64,000 nucleotides of DNA from Aeromicrobium senzhongii (GCF_014334735.1 NZ_CP060587.1:2728001-2792000), one strand, 5' to 3'; shown: positions 29,858 to 37,750, counted from the first letter of the stretch. The notes: generated from the sequence alone by a model not told the origin. Made by a program: numbers and translations.

Positions 29858-29863
29858 AGCCTA
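29858..29863 (-). promoter_or_regulatory. -10 hexamer TAGGCT of cobU (leaderless)
   Basis: TAGGCT, six-base spacer, then ATG at 29851. cobU therefore has its own promoter, independent of the riboswitch operon 50 bp upstream. Confidence 0.6.
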
Positions 29864-29903
29864 GCCCCGCCGGAGACCACGCGTCCCGATCCGTCGGCCG
29901 GGG

Positions 29904-30530
29904 TCACGGACGCCGGCGACGGGCGACGACGAAGGCGGCGACGGCCACCAGGAAGACCGCGCCGATCGCGATCGGCAGCACGGTCGTCACGGCCGTGGGC
30001 GACTCGTCGGAGGCCTTCTCGCCGTGGTCCGCCACGACCGCCGCCTCCCGCGTCTGCGCATCGGCGGCGGCGTTCACCTCGACCTTCTCGCCGTCGGACA
30101 TCTGCTGGTACTTCAGGGCGACGAAGTCACCCGCGGCCAGCTCGTACTCCTGCAGGCCGACCGAGGCGTAGTCCCAGTCCTGGCCCTCCTTCGCCACCAT
30201 GAACGCCCAGTAGCCCGGGCCGTTGAGCGCGTTGCCGCACTTCTCCTGGGCGGGCGTGGGCTGACCGTCGATCCGGCACACCATCGGCGGCGAGCCCGCG
30301 GTGTCCTGGACCTCGACGCCGGCGTCGGTCAGCGCCTTCAGGCCGGTCTGCCCCGCGGCGTGCTGCGCGCACAGGATCCGGTCCTTGCCGTCGAGCGCAC
30401 CGAACTCCAGGACGATCGGCACGTCCTCGTCGGACTCGCAGGACTCGTGCGCGGTCGCAGCTGTCGGCACGACCGCGACGGCTGCGGCGAGGAGCAGGAG
30501 GGCGGCGAGGCGGGCGAACCAGGACTTCAC
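29904..30530 (-). CDS. Secreted, membrane-anchored DUF4430/transcobalamin-C-like protein
   Basis: The 208-residue protein has a signal peptide (about residues 1-28, ending TAATA-HES), a compact domain, a short linker and one C-terminal helix followed by RRRR. The domain contains GLKALTDAGVEVQDT, PMVCRIDGQPTP, GPGYWAFMVAKEGQDWDYAS and LAAGDFVALKYQQ, a pattern shared with the protein at 34304-35161 and with the DUF4430 family, which corresponds to the C-terminal beta domain of animal transcobalamin. Four cysteines suit an exported fold. GTG 30530 overlaps the S-component stop (GTGA), with AAGGAG upstream. I infer a cell-surface corrinoid-binding role next to the importer. Confidence 0.72.
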   Translation of the reverse strand: MKSWFARLAALLLLAAAVAVVPTAATAHESCESDEDVPIVLEFGALDGKDRILCAQHAAGQTGLKALTDAGVEVQDTAGSPPMVCRIDGQPTPAQEKCGNALNGPGYWAFMVAKEGQDWDYASVGLQEYELAAGDFVALKYQQMSDGEKVEVNAAADAQTREAAVVADHGEKASDESPTAVTTVLPIAIGAVFLVAVAAFVVARRRRP

Positions 30531-31342
30531 GAAGGCTCCTTCGGGAGGTAGCGGGCGCGCCGGGCGGCACGCCTCAAGGTGGCCAGGACGGCCGGGCCCA
30601 GCGTCACGATCAACAGCACGTTCGTGATCGCGCGGCCCAGGTCCCAGCCCCAGAACGACGTCAGCAGGGTGAAGACGAGGAAGCGGTGCAGGTTGTCGAG
30701 GACCGGGTCGCCCGGGACCATCGACAGCGAGTCCTCGGCACCGGGGATCGCGATGCCGAGCGTGAAGGGCCACGACGAGAGGTTCATCAGCAGTCCGAAC
30801 CCGTAGGCCGCGATGATCGCGTACCCGGCGAGCATCGCGATCTCGGCGCGGCCGGTGACACGGCGCGGCAGCAGGCCGGCACCCATCCCCACCCACGCGG
30901 CACACAGCATCTGGAACGGCAGCCAGGGCCCCACGCCGGAGGTCAACAGCGCCGAGGCGAACAGGCTCGTGCAGCCCAGGACGAAACCGAAGCCGGCGCC
31001 GAAGACGCGTCCGCCGAGGATCAGCAGGAAGAAGACCAGCTCGACGCCCGCCACGCCCGCGCCCAGCGGTCGCACGGCCGCGTTGATCGCGCTCAGCACC
31101 CCCAGCATCGCCAGCGCCTTGGAGTCCAGACCGCCCTCGGAGAGCTCGGCGATCACGACCAGGACCACGACGGGCATGAGAGCCATGAACAGGAACGGCT
31201 GGTCGACGCGCGTCTCACCGGCAGCCGGCGAGATGATCAGCGGCCACAGCAGCATGACCAGACCGGCGATGCTCGCGGCCGTCAGGACCAACGCCGAGCG
31301 CAGGGTCACCGGGACGGCGACACGGGTCCGGGGCGCGCTCAC
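30527..31342 (-). CDS. ECF transporter substrate-binding (S) component, probably for cobalamin
   Basis: This 271-residue hydrophobic protein has about seven membrane helices, with GLVMLLWPLIISP, VVVLVVIAELSEGGLDSKALAMLGVLSAINAAVRP-type segments and VFGAGFGFVLGCTSLFASALL. The AINAAVRPLGAG stretch and the FGFVLG...SALLTSGVGPWLPFQML order match S components of the CbrT/HMP group of energy-coupling-factor transporters. It sits after EcfT and EcfA with 4-bp overlaps on both sides and lies downstream of a cobalamin riboswitch, so I assign corrinoid specificity by context. Binding residues cannot be identified by eye. Confidence 0.8.
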   Translation of the reverse strand: MSAPRTRVAVPVTLRSALVLTAASIAGLVMLLWPLIISPAAGETRVDQPFLFMALMPVVVLVVIAELSEGGLDSKALAMLGVLSAINAAVRPLGAGVAGVELVFFLLILGGRVFGAGFGFVLGCTSLFASALLTSGVGPWLPFQMLCAAWVGMGAGLLPRRVTGRAEIAMLAGYAIIAAYGFGLLMNLSSWPFTLGIAIPGAEDSLSMVPGDPVLDNLHRFLVFTLLTSFWGWDLGRAITNVLLIVTLGPAVLATLRRAARRARYLPKEPS

Positions 31343-32940
31343 CGGACCACCTCCGACGGCAGCCGGGCCGCGACCTCGTCGACCGTGAGCCAGTCGTGAC
31401 CGAGCACCTTGGAGACCTGCGGCGCGAACGCCGGCGACTCGGCCAGCACCTCGCGCACCGGGCCCGACGACACGACCTCGCCGTCCGCCAGGACGACGAC
31501 CGTGTCGGCCACCGTCGCGACGAACTCGACGTCATGACTGGACACGACGATGCCGTGCCCGTCGGCGGCGAGGTCGTGCAGGATGCGGGCCAGCGCCGCC
31601 TTGCCCGGGTAGTCCAGACCGCGCGTGGGCTCGTCGAGCGCCACGACCGCGGGCTGGGCGGTCAGCACGACGGCCAGCACGAGAGCCAGCTTCTGACCCT
31701 CCGACAGGTCGCGCGGGTGACGGTGTCCCACGATGCCCGGCGCCAGGCGGTCCAGCAGACCTCGGCACGTTCCCGGGGCGACGCCCGCCTGGTCGTCGGC
31801 GGCGGCGCACTCGCGGTCGACCGTTTCGAGGTAGAGCAGGTCCGCGGCGGTCTGGGGCACGAGCCCGACGAGCATCCGGGCCTCGACCGGACGGACGTCG
31901 CCGGGGTCGACCCCGTCGACGTCGACGACTCCGGAGGTCCGGTCGCCGGTGCCCTGCACGGCCCACAGCAGCGAGCTCTTGCCCGAGCCGTTGCGCCCCA
32001 TGAGCGCCACGACCTCGCCGTGCCCGACCCTCAGGTCGACGTCGTCGACGGCGGCGAAGTGGCCGTAGCGGACCGTGATGCCCCGTGCCTCCAGCGCCGG
32101 CGGACGCTCGGGGGTGTGCGGCCGTGGCGGCGACCCGAGCCGCTCGGCCAGTGGCTTGACCCGGCGCCGGGCCTCGCGCACCGACAGCGGCAGCGGACGC
32201 CATCCGGCCAGCCGTCCCAGGTGCACCAACGGTGGCGCCACCGGGGCGTCGACCAACAGCTCGGCCGGCTCGCCGATGCGGACCCGGCCGTCCTCGACCA
32301 CCGCCAGCCGGTCGGCGAAGGGAACGACCCGCTCCATCCGGTGCTCGGCGACGACCACGGTGAGGGCCAGATCGTCGACGAGGCGGGCGATGGTCGCCAG
32401 GACGTCCTCGGCCGCGGTGGGGTCGAGCGCCGACGTGGGCTCGTCCAGCACCAGCACGCGGGGGTGCATCGTCAGGACCGATCCGATGGCGACCCGCTGC
32501 TGCTGACCACCGGACAGGGACCGCACCGACCGCCGGCGCAGGTCCGCGATCCCCAGCAGGTCGAGCGTCTCCTCGACCCGGCGGCGCATCGTCCGCGGAT
32601 CGAGACCGAGGTGCTCCATGCCGTAGGCCAGCTCCTCCTCGACGACGTCGGCGACGAATCCCGAGAGCGGGTCCTGGGCCACGTAGCCGACGAGGTGTGC
32701 CAGCTCGCGTGGCGGACGGCCGACGATCGACGCGCCGTCGATGCGGATGTCGCCGGCGAGCGTGCCGCCGGTGAAGTGCGGCACGAGCCCGTTCAGCATC
32801 CCCAGCAGGGTCGACTTGCCCGACCCGGTGCGGCCGGACACCAGCACCAGCTCGCCCTCGTCGATCTCGAGGTCGACCCCGGCCAGCGTGGGCACGTCGG
32901 CCCCGTCGTACCAGAAGGTGACGTCGTCGAAGGAGATCAT
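31339..32940 (-). CDS. ECF transporter ATPase with two fused ABC domains
   Basis: A 533-residue protein with two complete ATPase domains. The first has SGRTGSGKSTLLG (about residue 36), LSGGQQQRVAIG and VLVLDEPTSALDPTA; the second has MGRNGSGKSSLLW (about 315), LSEGQKLALVLAV and VVALDEPTRGLDYPG. This corresponds to EcfA and EcfA' fused in one chain and would power uptake together with EcfT. The second signature LSEGQ differs from the canonical LSGGQ, as is usual in one half of asymmetric pairs. Start ATG 32940 overlaps EcfT (ATGA), stop overlaps the S component. Confidence 0.92.
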   Translation of the reverse strand: MISFDDVTFWYDGADVPTLAGVDLEIDEGELVLVSGRTGSGKSTLLGMLNGLVPHFTGGTLAGDIRIDGASIVGRPPRELAHLVGYVAQDPLSGFVADVVEEELAYGMEHLGLDPRTMRRRVEETLDLLGIADLRRRSVRSLSGGQQQRVAIGSVLTMHPRVLVLDEPTSALDPTAAEDVLATIARLVDDLALTVVVAEHRMERVVPFADRLAVVEDGRVRIGEPAELLVDAPVAPPLVHLGRLAGWRPLPLSVREARRRVKPLAERLGSPPRPHTPERPPALEARGITVRYGHFAAVDDVDLRVGHGEVVALMGRNGSGKSSLLWAVQGTGDRTSGVVDVDGVDPGDVRPVEARMLVGLVPQTAADLLYLETVDRECAAADDQAGVAPGTCRGLLDRLAPGIVGHRHPRDLSEGQKLALVLAVVLTAQPAVVALDEPTRGLDYPGKAALARILHDLAADGHGIVVSSHDVEFVATVADTVVVLADGEVVSSGPVREVLAESPAFAPQVSKVLGHDWLTVDEVAARLPSEVVR

Positions 32941-34082
32941 GCGGGCTCACCGCCGATCTGGTCGTGGGCGACGGGGGCCTGCGGGGCCACGAAGACCGGC
33001 GCGATCGCGATGGCCACGACCAGCAGCGACGTCACGCTCAGCGGCGGCCACCCCGGGACATCGGGGTAGAGCACGGCCACCTGGTGGGTCGAGAGCACCT
33101 TGAGTCCCACGGCGACGGCGATCCCGGACGCCGCCGTGAGGTACTCCGCGGCGTACCACCGCAGGGGCCGGTACCGGGTGCGGTGGACCCGCCGGCCCGC
33201 GGACCGCAGGGCCAGCACGGCGAAGACGAGCCCGACGACCAGCATCGGATAGGACAGCACCCGCGGCGCCGCGCCGTCGAGGTAGCCGTAGGTGCCGACG
33301 ATCAGCCCGAACAGGCCGAGCAGCATCAGCACCCCGGTGACGAACCGCTCGCGCGGAGCCGCCGTGCCGCTGCGGCCATACCCGCGTGCGTCCATCCCCG
33401 CGGCGAGGGTCATCGAGCGGTCGAGCGCGTCCTCCAGCACCGGGATCACGACACGATGCATCGCGCCCGTGCCCCGGCTGGCGTCGCCGCGCAGCTTGCG
33501 GGCGCGGTTGACCCGGCGGACGCTCTCGGCCAACTGCGGGAACACCGAGACGGCCACGACCAGGGCGGCGCCGACCTCATAGAGCGCCGGCGGGGCCGAG
33601 GCGAGCAGCCGCTTGGGGTTGGCCAGCGAGTTCGCGGCGCCGACGCAGATGATCAGGGCGGCCAGCCGCATCCCGTCGTACAGGCCGACCAGCACCTCGT
33701 TGACGGTGACGTCGCCGAGGAGCTGGATCCCGCGCGCCGCCTCGGGCAACGGGATCTCGGGAAGGTGGAACAGCACCGGGTCGTCCGGGGCCGATCCGCC
33801 ACCGAGCACGATGCGGAAGACCACCCGCATCACCACGATGAGCAGTCCGAAGTAGAGGTAGTACCGGAACGACAGGGCCCATGGCGCGTCGCCGCGGCAT
33901 GCCGCCACCACGAGTCCCGCGATCGCGACCGTCGCCAGGAGCAGGAAGGGATTGAGCGTGAAGGACGCTCCGGCGGCGAGGCCGAGCGCCCACAGCCACC
34001 AGGCTCCGGGGTGCAGTTCGCGACGTGGCCGACCCGGAGACCGACCCGTGGTGGGTGCGGCGGGGTCGGCGAGCGTGGTCAT
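32937..34082 (-). CDS. ecfT: ECF transporter transmembrane component EcfT
   Basis: The 381-residue protein has N-terminal membrane helices, a long coupling segment with RVNRARKLRGD and ARGYGRSGT (the two Ala-Arg-Gly-type coupling motifs that contact the ATPases), and more helices at the C terminus, making it longer than the 260-residue norm by an extra helical tail. It energises uptake by linking the ATPases to the S component. I start at ATG 34082, where GGGGAC lies 4-9 bases upstream, rather than at the frame's upstream ATG inside the riboswitch. That ribosome site falls in a hairpin arm. Confidence 0.9.
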   Translation of the reverse strand: MTTLADPAAPTTGRSPGRPRRELHPGAWWLWALGLAAGASFTLNPFLLLATVAIAGLVVAACRGDAPWALSFRYYLYFGLLIVVMRVVFRIVLGGGSAPDDPVLFHLPEIPLPEAARGIQLLGDVTVNEVLVGLYDGMRLAALIICVGAANSLANPKRLLASAPPALYEVGAALVVAVSVFPQLAESVRRVNRARKLRGDASRGTGAMHRVVIPVLEDALDRSMTLAAGMDARGYGRSGTAAPRERFVTGVLMLLGLFGLIVGTYGYLDGAAPRVLSYPMLVVGLVFAVLALRSAGRRVHRTRYRPLRWYAAEYLTAASGIAVAVGLKVLSTHQVAVLYPDVPGWPPLSVTSLLVVAIAIAPVFVAPQAPVAHDQIGGEPA

Positions 34083-34085
34083 CTC

Positions 34086-34116
34086 GTCCCCTTCCCCGCG
34101 GCACGGGGGCGGGGAC
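34086..34116 (-). promoter_or_regulatory. RBS-sequestering hairpin between cobalamin riboswitch and ecfT
   Basis: GTCCCC on the minus strand (34116-34111) can pair with GGGGAC (34091-34086), which is part of the ecfT Shine-Dalgarno region; further C/G pairs extend the stem. With the aptamer upstream, this looks like an expression platform that hides the ribosome site when cobalamin is bound. Confidence 0.5.
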
Positions 34117-34277
34117 CACGAGGAGTCGGCGCCCACCGGTTGTTGCGCGACAACATGTGGTGGCGGTCCGACACGGGTTCCCGACTCGCCCCGCGCGCCT
34201 CGGCGCGACGGAACTCACGGTTGCGGCACAGCACCGGATTCGCACCGGTTTCCCCTGGGCCGGACCTGGGTTCAACG
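34100..34277 (-). ncRNA. Cobalamin riboswitch upstream of the ECF operon
   Basis: On the minus strand the core reads GGGGAAACCGGTGCGAATCC, then GGTGCTGTGCCGCAACCGTGAG, which is the conserved centre of the cobalamin (B12-box) aptamer, located at 34214-34256. A 3' stretch GAGTCGGGAACCCGTGTCGG occupies the position of the second conserved half. A promoter -10 (TAGACT) lies just upstream at 34284-34289. The element precedes ecfT, so B12 would switch off its own importer. Boundaries are approximate. Confidence 0.9.
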
Positions 34278-34283
34278 CGGTCG

Positions 34284-34289
34284 AGTCTA
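34284..34289 (-). promoter_or_regulatory. -10 hexamer TAGACT for the riboswitch-ECF transcript
   Basis: TAGACT on the minus strand would start transcription near 34277, at the 5' edge of the riboswitch. It lies between the stop of the upstream DUF4430 gene (34304) and the aptamer, giving the ECF operon a separate promoter. Confidence 0.5.
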
Positions 34290-34303
34290 TCCCCCATCCC
34301 GGC

Positions 34304-35161
34304 TCAGACTCCCCGCCGACGGCGCCAGACGATGCCGGCCGCGGCAGCCAGCACGACCCCGACGGCGATCGCGGCGGCGATCACGGGGGCCCCGGTACCC
34401 GCCGCATCGGTCTCGGCGGCCGCCGGCCGTACGGACCTGTCGGCGCCACCTGCCGCGCCGATCGCGTCGCCGGGCGCGGACGTGGCGGTGGTGGGCGCCG
34501 TCGCGGAGGGCGAAGCCGTCGGGCCGGGAGTCGTCGGGGTTCGCGTCGGCGCGGCACTGGGCACGGTGGTGACCGATCCCGGCGCAGCGGTCGCTCCTGG
34601 CCGCGACTTCGCGACCGGAGCGTCCTTCGCCGTGGTGCCCCCGTCCGACGAACGCGGCGGCTTCTTCGTGGCACCGGCATCCGACGGAGCGGGGCGCTCG
34701 GGGGCCTTCGCCGTCGCGACCGGCGCAGGGACCGACGGCAGGGTCCGCCGCTGCGAGCGCTGGAAGACGAACGCCACCGAGCCGCCGGTGGGCACCTTGA
34801 GGGAGGTGACACCCAAGCTGGAGTACACCCACGAGCCGGACTTCCCGTCGGACCAGAACAACCCCCAGTAGGCGTCGTTGGGCGATGCCTCGACGCAGGG
34901 GTCGGAGGCCGGCGCACCGTCGACCCGGCACACGAAGCCCGGGGCTCGCGAGGCGTACTTCAGGGTGTGGCCCGCGTCGGAGAAGTTGTCGGACGCGCGA
35001 CCGCCGCCGTCACGATCGCAGCCGACCGATCCGTTGACGACGACCGTGACCCCGGTTCCGGGCGCACAGGCCGCGGCATGGGCGGGCGCGGTCCCTCCCG
35101 CCACGCCGGCGGCGACCCCGAGCAGGGCCGCCGCCAGCGCGCGGACGAGACGTGTCGTCAC
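34304..35161 (-). CDS. Membrane-anchored DUF4430/transcobalamin-C-like protein
   Basis: This 285-residue exported protein has a signal peptide (about residues 1-30, AHA-AACAP), a domain of about 100 residues with VTVVVNGSVGC, SDAGHTLKYASRAPGFVCRV, SPNDAYWGLFWSDGKSGSWV and KVPTGGSVAFVFQ, then a roughly 130-residue Pro/Thr/Ala-rich linker and a C-terminal helix with RRRRGV. The domain pattern is that of DUF4430, related to the C-terminal beta domain of transcobalamin and intrinsic factor. The long linker would hold it away from the membrane. GTG 35161 overlaps the stop of the alpha/alpha-barrel protein (GTGA), implying equal synthesis of two partners. Confidence 0.75.
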   Translation of the reverse strand: MTTRLVRALAAALLGVAAGVAGGTAPAHAAACAPGTGVTVVVNGSVGCDRDGGGRASDNFSDAGHTLKYASRAPGFVCRVDGAPASDPCVEASPNDAYWGLFWSDGKSGSWVYSSLGVTSLKVPTGGSVAFVFQRSQRRTLPSVPAPVATAKAPERPAPSDAGATKKPPRSSDGGTTAKDAPVAKSRPGATAAPGSVTTVPSAAPTRTPTTPGPTASPSATAPTTATSAPGDAIGAAGGADRSVRPAAAETDAAGTGAPVIAAAIAVGVVLAAAAGIVWRRRRGV

Positions 35162-36714
35162 TTCACGACCCGGAAGGAGGTCGCACCCTGGCGATCGGTG
35201 AACGCGCCGCGCACGACGACCTTGGCCGTGCCGGTCTTGCGGCCGACCTTGAACCGGTACGTGTACGTGCCCTGCGCCGAGGCGACACCGCGCCTGACGA
35301 CCTTGCCCCGGTACTGGATCCGGACCGGCTCGCGGGCAGCGAGTCCGCGCACGACGACCTTCTGGACCTTGGCGCGCTTGACCTTCTTCCTGGCCTTCGC
35401 GACGGCGAGCTTGCGGGCGCCCAGGACCGTGACCGACGTGGAGCCGGCTCGGTTGCCGCGCGAGCCCGTGACGGTGACCGTGCGCGTGGCGGTGCCGGCC
35501 GGAGTCGCGACGGACGCCGTCACGACGCCGTTCGCCGGCACGGTGCCGCGGGCCGTGCCGCCCCCGGCGATCGTGGCCGTGTACTTCTCACCCGGTCGCA
35601 GTCCCGTGGCCCGCACGGACGCCGCGCGCCGGGCGCTGACGAACGTCCCGGACCGGGTCACCTCGACCTTCGTGGCCGACAGCTGCGCCTGGACCCCGGC
35701 GGCCGCCTGGGCGGTGGCACGGATCCACTGGTCGCGACTCTCGTCCGTGATCCCCTCGTCCGCGCCGGTCGCCATCGCGGCGGCGTCGTACGCGACCGCG
35801 CCGATCTCGTTGGCCAGGGCCGTGTCCTCGGCCTTGGCGTCCGTCACCTGGTGCTTCACGAGCCAGGCGGCCGCGGACCCGGCGGCTCCCGTCTGACCCG
35901 CCAGCCGCAGCGCCGTCGCCGCCAGACCGGTCGAGTTCGTGTTCGGGGTGCCGTTCCCGACGAACGATCCGTCCGCGGCCTGTGCCGACGCCAGCGCCTT
36001 CGCCGCGGCCGCGAGCTCGTCGGCGACGCCGGTGTGGCCGGCCTTCACCGCTTCGGCGAGGGCGATCGTCGCGAAGGCCGTCGAGTCGACCTCGATCGTG
36101 GACTCGCAGGCGGCGGCGTAGTTCTGCAGGAACGAGCCGTTCGGGCACTGCTTCGACAGCAGGAACGCCACGGACTCGTCGGCCTCGTCGCTGCCCGCCG
36201 CGACCAGGGCGCGCGTGGCCCAGGTCTGGCCGACGCCGCCGTAGGTCAAGCCGGGATCGATGGCTCCGGTGGTGTCGTCGGTGAGGCGCTCGATCTGCGC
36301 GACCAAGTCGGTGCCGTTCACGTCGGAGGCATCGCCGCCCACCGCTTCGACCGCGACCGCGAGCTTGCCACCCGAGCCGGGGTAGAACGTGACCTTCGAC
36401 CCGTCGTCGTAGGTGGTGTAGTCCGCGACCTTCGCGCTGACGGCATCGACGATGCGGGTCTGCGTCGCCGTCCGCGTCCCGAGCTCGTTCAACGCGAAGA
36501 ACACGTCGAGCGACAGTCCGTAGTCGTCGAAGCCGCCCCAGTTCGGGTTGTGCACGAGGCCGCCGGTGAGCTGGTCGTCCAGCCAGCGCGCGGCGGAGTA
36601 CGCATAGCTGTTGGGGGCCGCGGAAGCGGCGGGAGTGACGGCGACGGCCGTCGAGAGGGCGATCGCGCCGGAGGCGACGGCGATCAGGGCGCGCTGGCGC
36701 ACGGGTGACTTCAT
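35158..36714 (-). CDS. Secreted prenyltransferase/squalene-oxidase-repeat protein (transcobalamin N-domain-like)
   Basis: The 518-residue protein begins with a signal peptide (about 1-33, cleavage near ASA-APN). Residues about 35-310 show repeats of the terpenoid-cyclase alpha/alpha-barrel fold: AARWLDDQLTGGLVHNPNWG, LLSKQCPNGSFLQNYAAACE and AKALASAQAADGSFVGNGTP, each with the G-S/F turn of PT repeats. The C-terminal 200 residues are beta-rich and Ig-like. The catalytic Asp-rich motifs of real cyclases are absent, so it is a binding fold. It follows a cobalamin riboswitch, with RBS GGAAGGAA before ATG 36714, and is coupled to a DUF4430 protein. I infer that it binds corrinoids outside the cell. 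Confidence 0.8.
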   Translation of the reverse strand: MKSPVRQRALIAVASGAIALSTAVAVTPAASAAPNSYAYSAARWLDDQLTGGLVHNPNWGGFDDYGLSLDVFFALNELGTRTATQTRIVDAVSAKVADYTTYDDGSKVTFYPGSGGKLAVAVEAVGGDASDVNGTDLVAQIERLTDDTTGAIDPGLTYGGVGQTWATRALVAAGSDEADESVAFLLSKQCPNGSFLQNYAAACESTIEVDSTAFATIALAEAVKAGHTGVADELAAAAKALASAQAADGSFVGNGTPNTNSTGLAATALRLAGQTGAAGSAAAWLVKHQVTDAKAEDTALANEIGAVAYDAAAMATGADEGITDESRDQWIRATAQAAAGVQAQLSATKVEVTRSGTFVSARRAASVRATGLRPGEKYTATIAGGGTARGTVPANGVVTASVATPAGTATRTVTVTGSRGNRAGSTSVTVLGARKLAVAKARKKVKRAKVQKVVVRGLAAREPVRIQYRGKVVRRGVASAQGTYTYRFKVGRKTGTAKVVVRGAFTDRQGATSFRVVK

Positions 36715-36764
36715 GGGGTTCCTTCCCGCTGCAGAACGGGAGGAGCCCGCGAAGGGCACCACCC

Positions 36765-36908
36765 GCTGTATTCCTCGACAGCGAATTGGTCGGTTCCGAC
36801 AGGCAGGTGCTCCGGCTCGCCGGCCCGGGAATGGCCGATCTCACGGTTGCGGGTCAGCGCCGGATTCTCACCGGCTTCCCCTGACACTGCGGAAGATGTG
36901 TGGTTGTG
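36765..36908 (-). ncRNA. Cobalamin riboswitch upstream of the B12-capture pair
   Basis: On the minus strand the core at 36840-36881 reads GGGGAAGCCGGTGAGAATCC, then GGCGCTGACCCGCAACCGTGAG, the classic cobalamin aptamer consensus. Downstream, GAGCCGGAGCACCTGCCTG matches the second conserved half. A CCCG/CGGG hairpin just before the ATG at 36714 includes the ribosome site GGGAAGG, so control is probably translational. A -10 TAGCGT lies at 36915-36920. Boundaries are approximate. Confidence 0.93.
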
Positions 36909-36914
36909 GCGAGC

Positions 36915-36920
36915 ACGCTA
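36915..36920 (-). promoter_or_regulatory. -10 hexamer TAGCGT for the riboswitch-capture-pair transcript
   Basis: TAGCGT on the minus strand overlaps the stop codon of the upstream GH114-like gene (ends 36918). Transcription would start near 36908, directly at the riboswitch. Confidence 0.5.
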
Positions 36921-37691
36921 GCAGGTGCGGAAGACGTGCCCGGGCCGCCCACGGGCGATGAGATCACGATCACGCAGCACGACCGAGATCCGCGAGCCCC
37001 GCGCCCGGCAGGCCCGGGCGAAGGCCTCGCGGCCGTTGTCGGTGTACTCCACCTCGATCACCCGGCGGCCGTACATCCGCGTGTATCGGCCGCACTCGCG
37101 GTACACCTCGCACTCCTCGGCCACGGCGAAGTCGAAGCCCAGCCTCCGGCCGTTCAGTCCGGCCGTGTTCTTCTGCGCGATCGCGAGGCGCTCGGCGTGC
37201 GCGGCACGCACCAGGAGCCTCGCGTGAGCGCGGGCATGCGAGCGCTTCAGCAGCTTCTTCGAGCGGGTCCACGAGTCGAGGTTGTCCGGCTCGACGGCCC
37301 GGAAACCGCGGTCGGCACAGCCGGCGAACCACCTCCGGGCGATCCTCACCGCGGCGGCGCGCTTCCTCGCCGTGCGCAGGTCCAGCAGGACCTCGCCGGG
37401 CCAGTCGCGGTCGCGCACGAGGCGGCCCTTGCCATCGCGCAACAACAGCCCGGGGTGCTTCTTCCGCCACCACGAGAGGCGGCCCGGCTGCGTCTGGAAC
37501 GCGTTCACGTAACAGACCGAGTACACGCCGGAGGCCGGTTTCGCGGTGCGATCACGGACCACGATCTCGACGTCGGACGCGGGCCGGTAGGCGCCGCCGA
37601 GCTGGTAGTCGGCCGTTCCGCCCGCCGGCGGCAGCGCGATCGGAGTGACCGCGGTGAGCACGGCCAGCGCCAGCGAGACCACGAACGTCAT
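36918..37691 (-). CDS. Secreted GH114-like (endo-alpha-1,4-polygalactosaminidase family) protein
   Basis: The 257-residue protein has a signal peptide (about 1-21), then a TIM-barrel segment with YQLGGAYRPASDVEIVVRD, SVCYVNAFQTQPG, WPGEVLLDL, GFRAVEPDNLDSW and GLNGRRLGFDFAVAEEC. These are the marks of the GH114 / TM1410 family, named for an enzyme that cleaves galactosaminogalactan; EPDNLDSW contains the presumed catalytic acid. Six cysteines suit export. ATG 37691 has AGGTGAGG ahead. It lies between the B12 region and an acyl-CoA oxidase gene and shows no clear link to either. The true substrate in this organism is unknown. Confidence 0.82.
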   Translation of the reverse strand: MTFVVSLALAVLTAVTPIALPPAGGTADYQLGGAYRPASDVEIVVRDRTAKPASGVYSVCYVNAFQTQPGRLSWWRKKHPGLLLRDGKGRLVRDRDWPGEVLLDLRTARKRAAAVRIARRWFAGCADRGFRAVEPDNLDSWTRSKKLLKRSHARAHARLLVRAAHAERLAIAQKNTAGLNGRRLGFDFAVAEECEVYRECGRYTRMYGRRVIEVEYTDNGREAFARACRARGSRISVVLRDRDLIARGRPGHVFRTC

Positions 37692-37738
37692 GCCTCACCT
37701 GTACCACTCTTCGCCGTGTCGCGGTGGGCGCTCGCCAC

Positions 37739-37744
37739 TAGCCT
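37739..37744 (+). promoter_or_regulatory. -10 hexamer TAGCCT of acyl-CoA oxidase/dehydrogenase gene (leaderless)
   Basis: TAGCCT, six-base spacer, ATG at 37751. This supports ATG 37751 over a GTG at 37745 in the same frame. Confidence 0.6.
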
Positions 37745-37750
37745 GTGGCC

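Noticed and set aside
29904-30100. LPXTG sortase signal at the C terminus of the 208-residue DUF4430-like protein
   Set aside because: There is a TM helix and an Arg tail, but no LPxTG motif before it; it is probably a plain membrane anchor.
36918-37691. GH114-like gene as part of the B12 system
   Set aside because: It is next to the capture pair but upstream of the riboswitch promoter, and its family has no known link with corrinoids.
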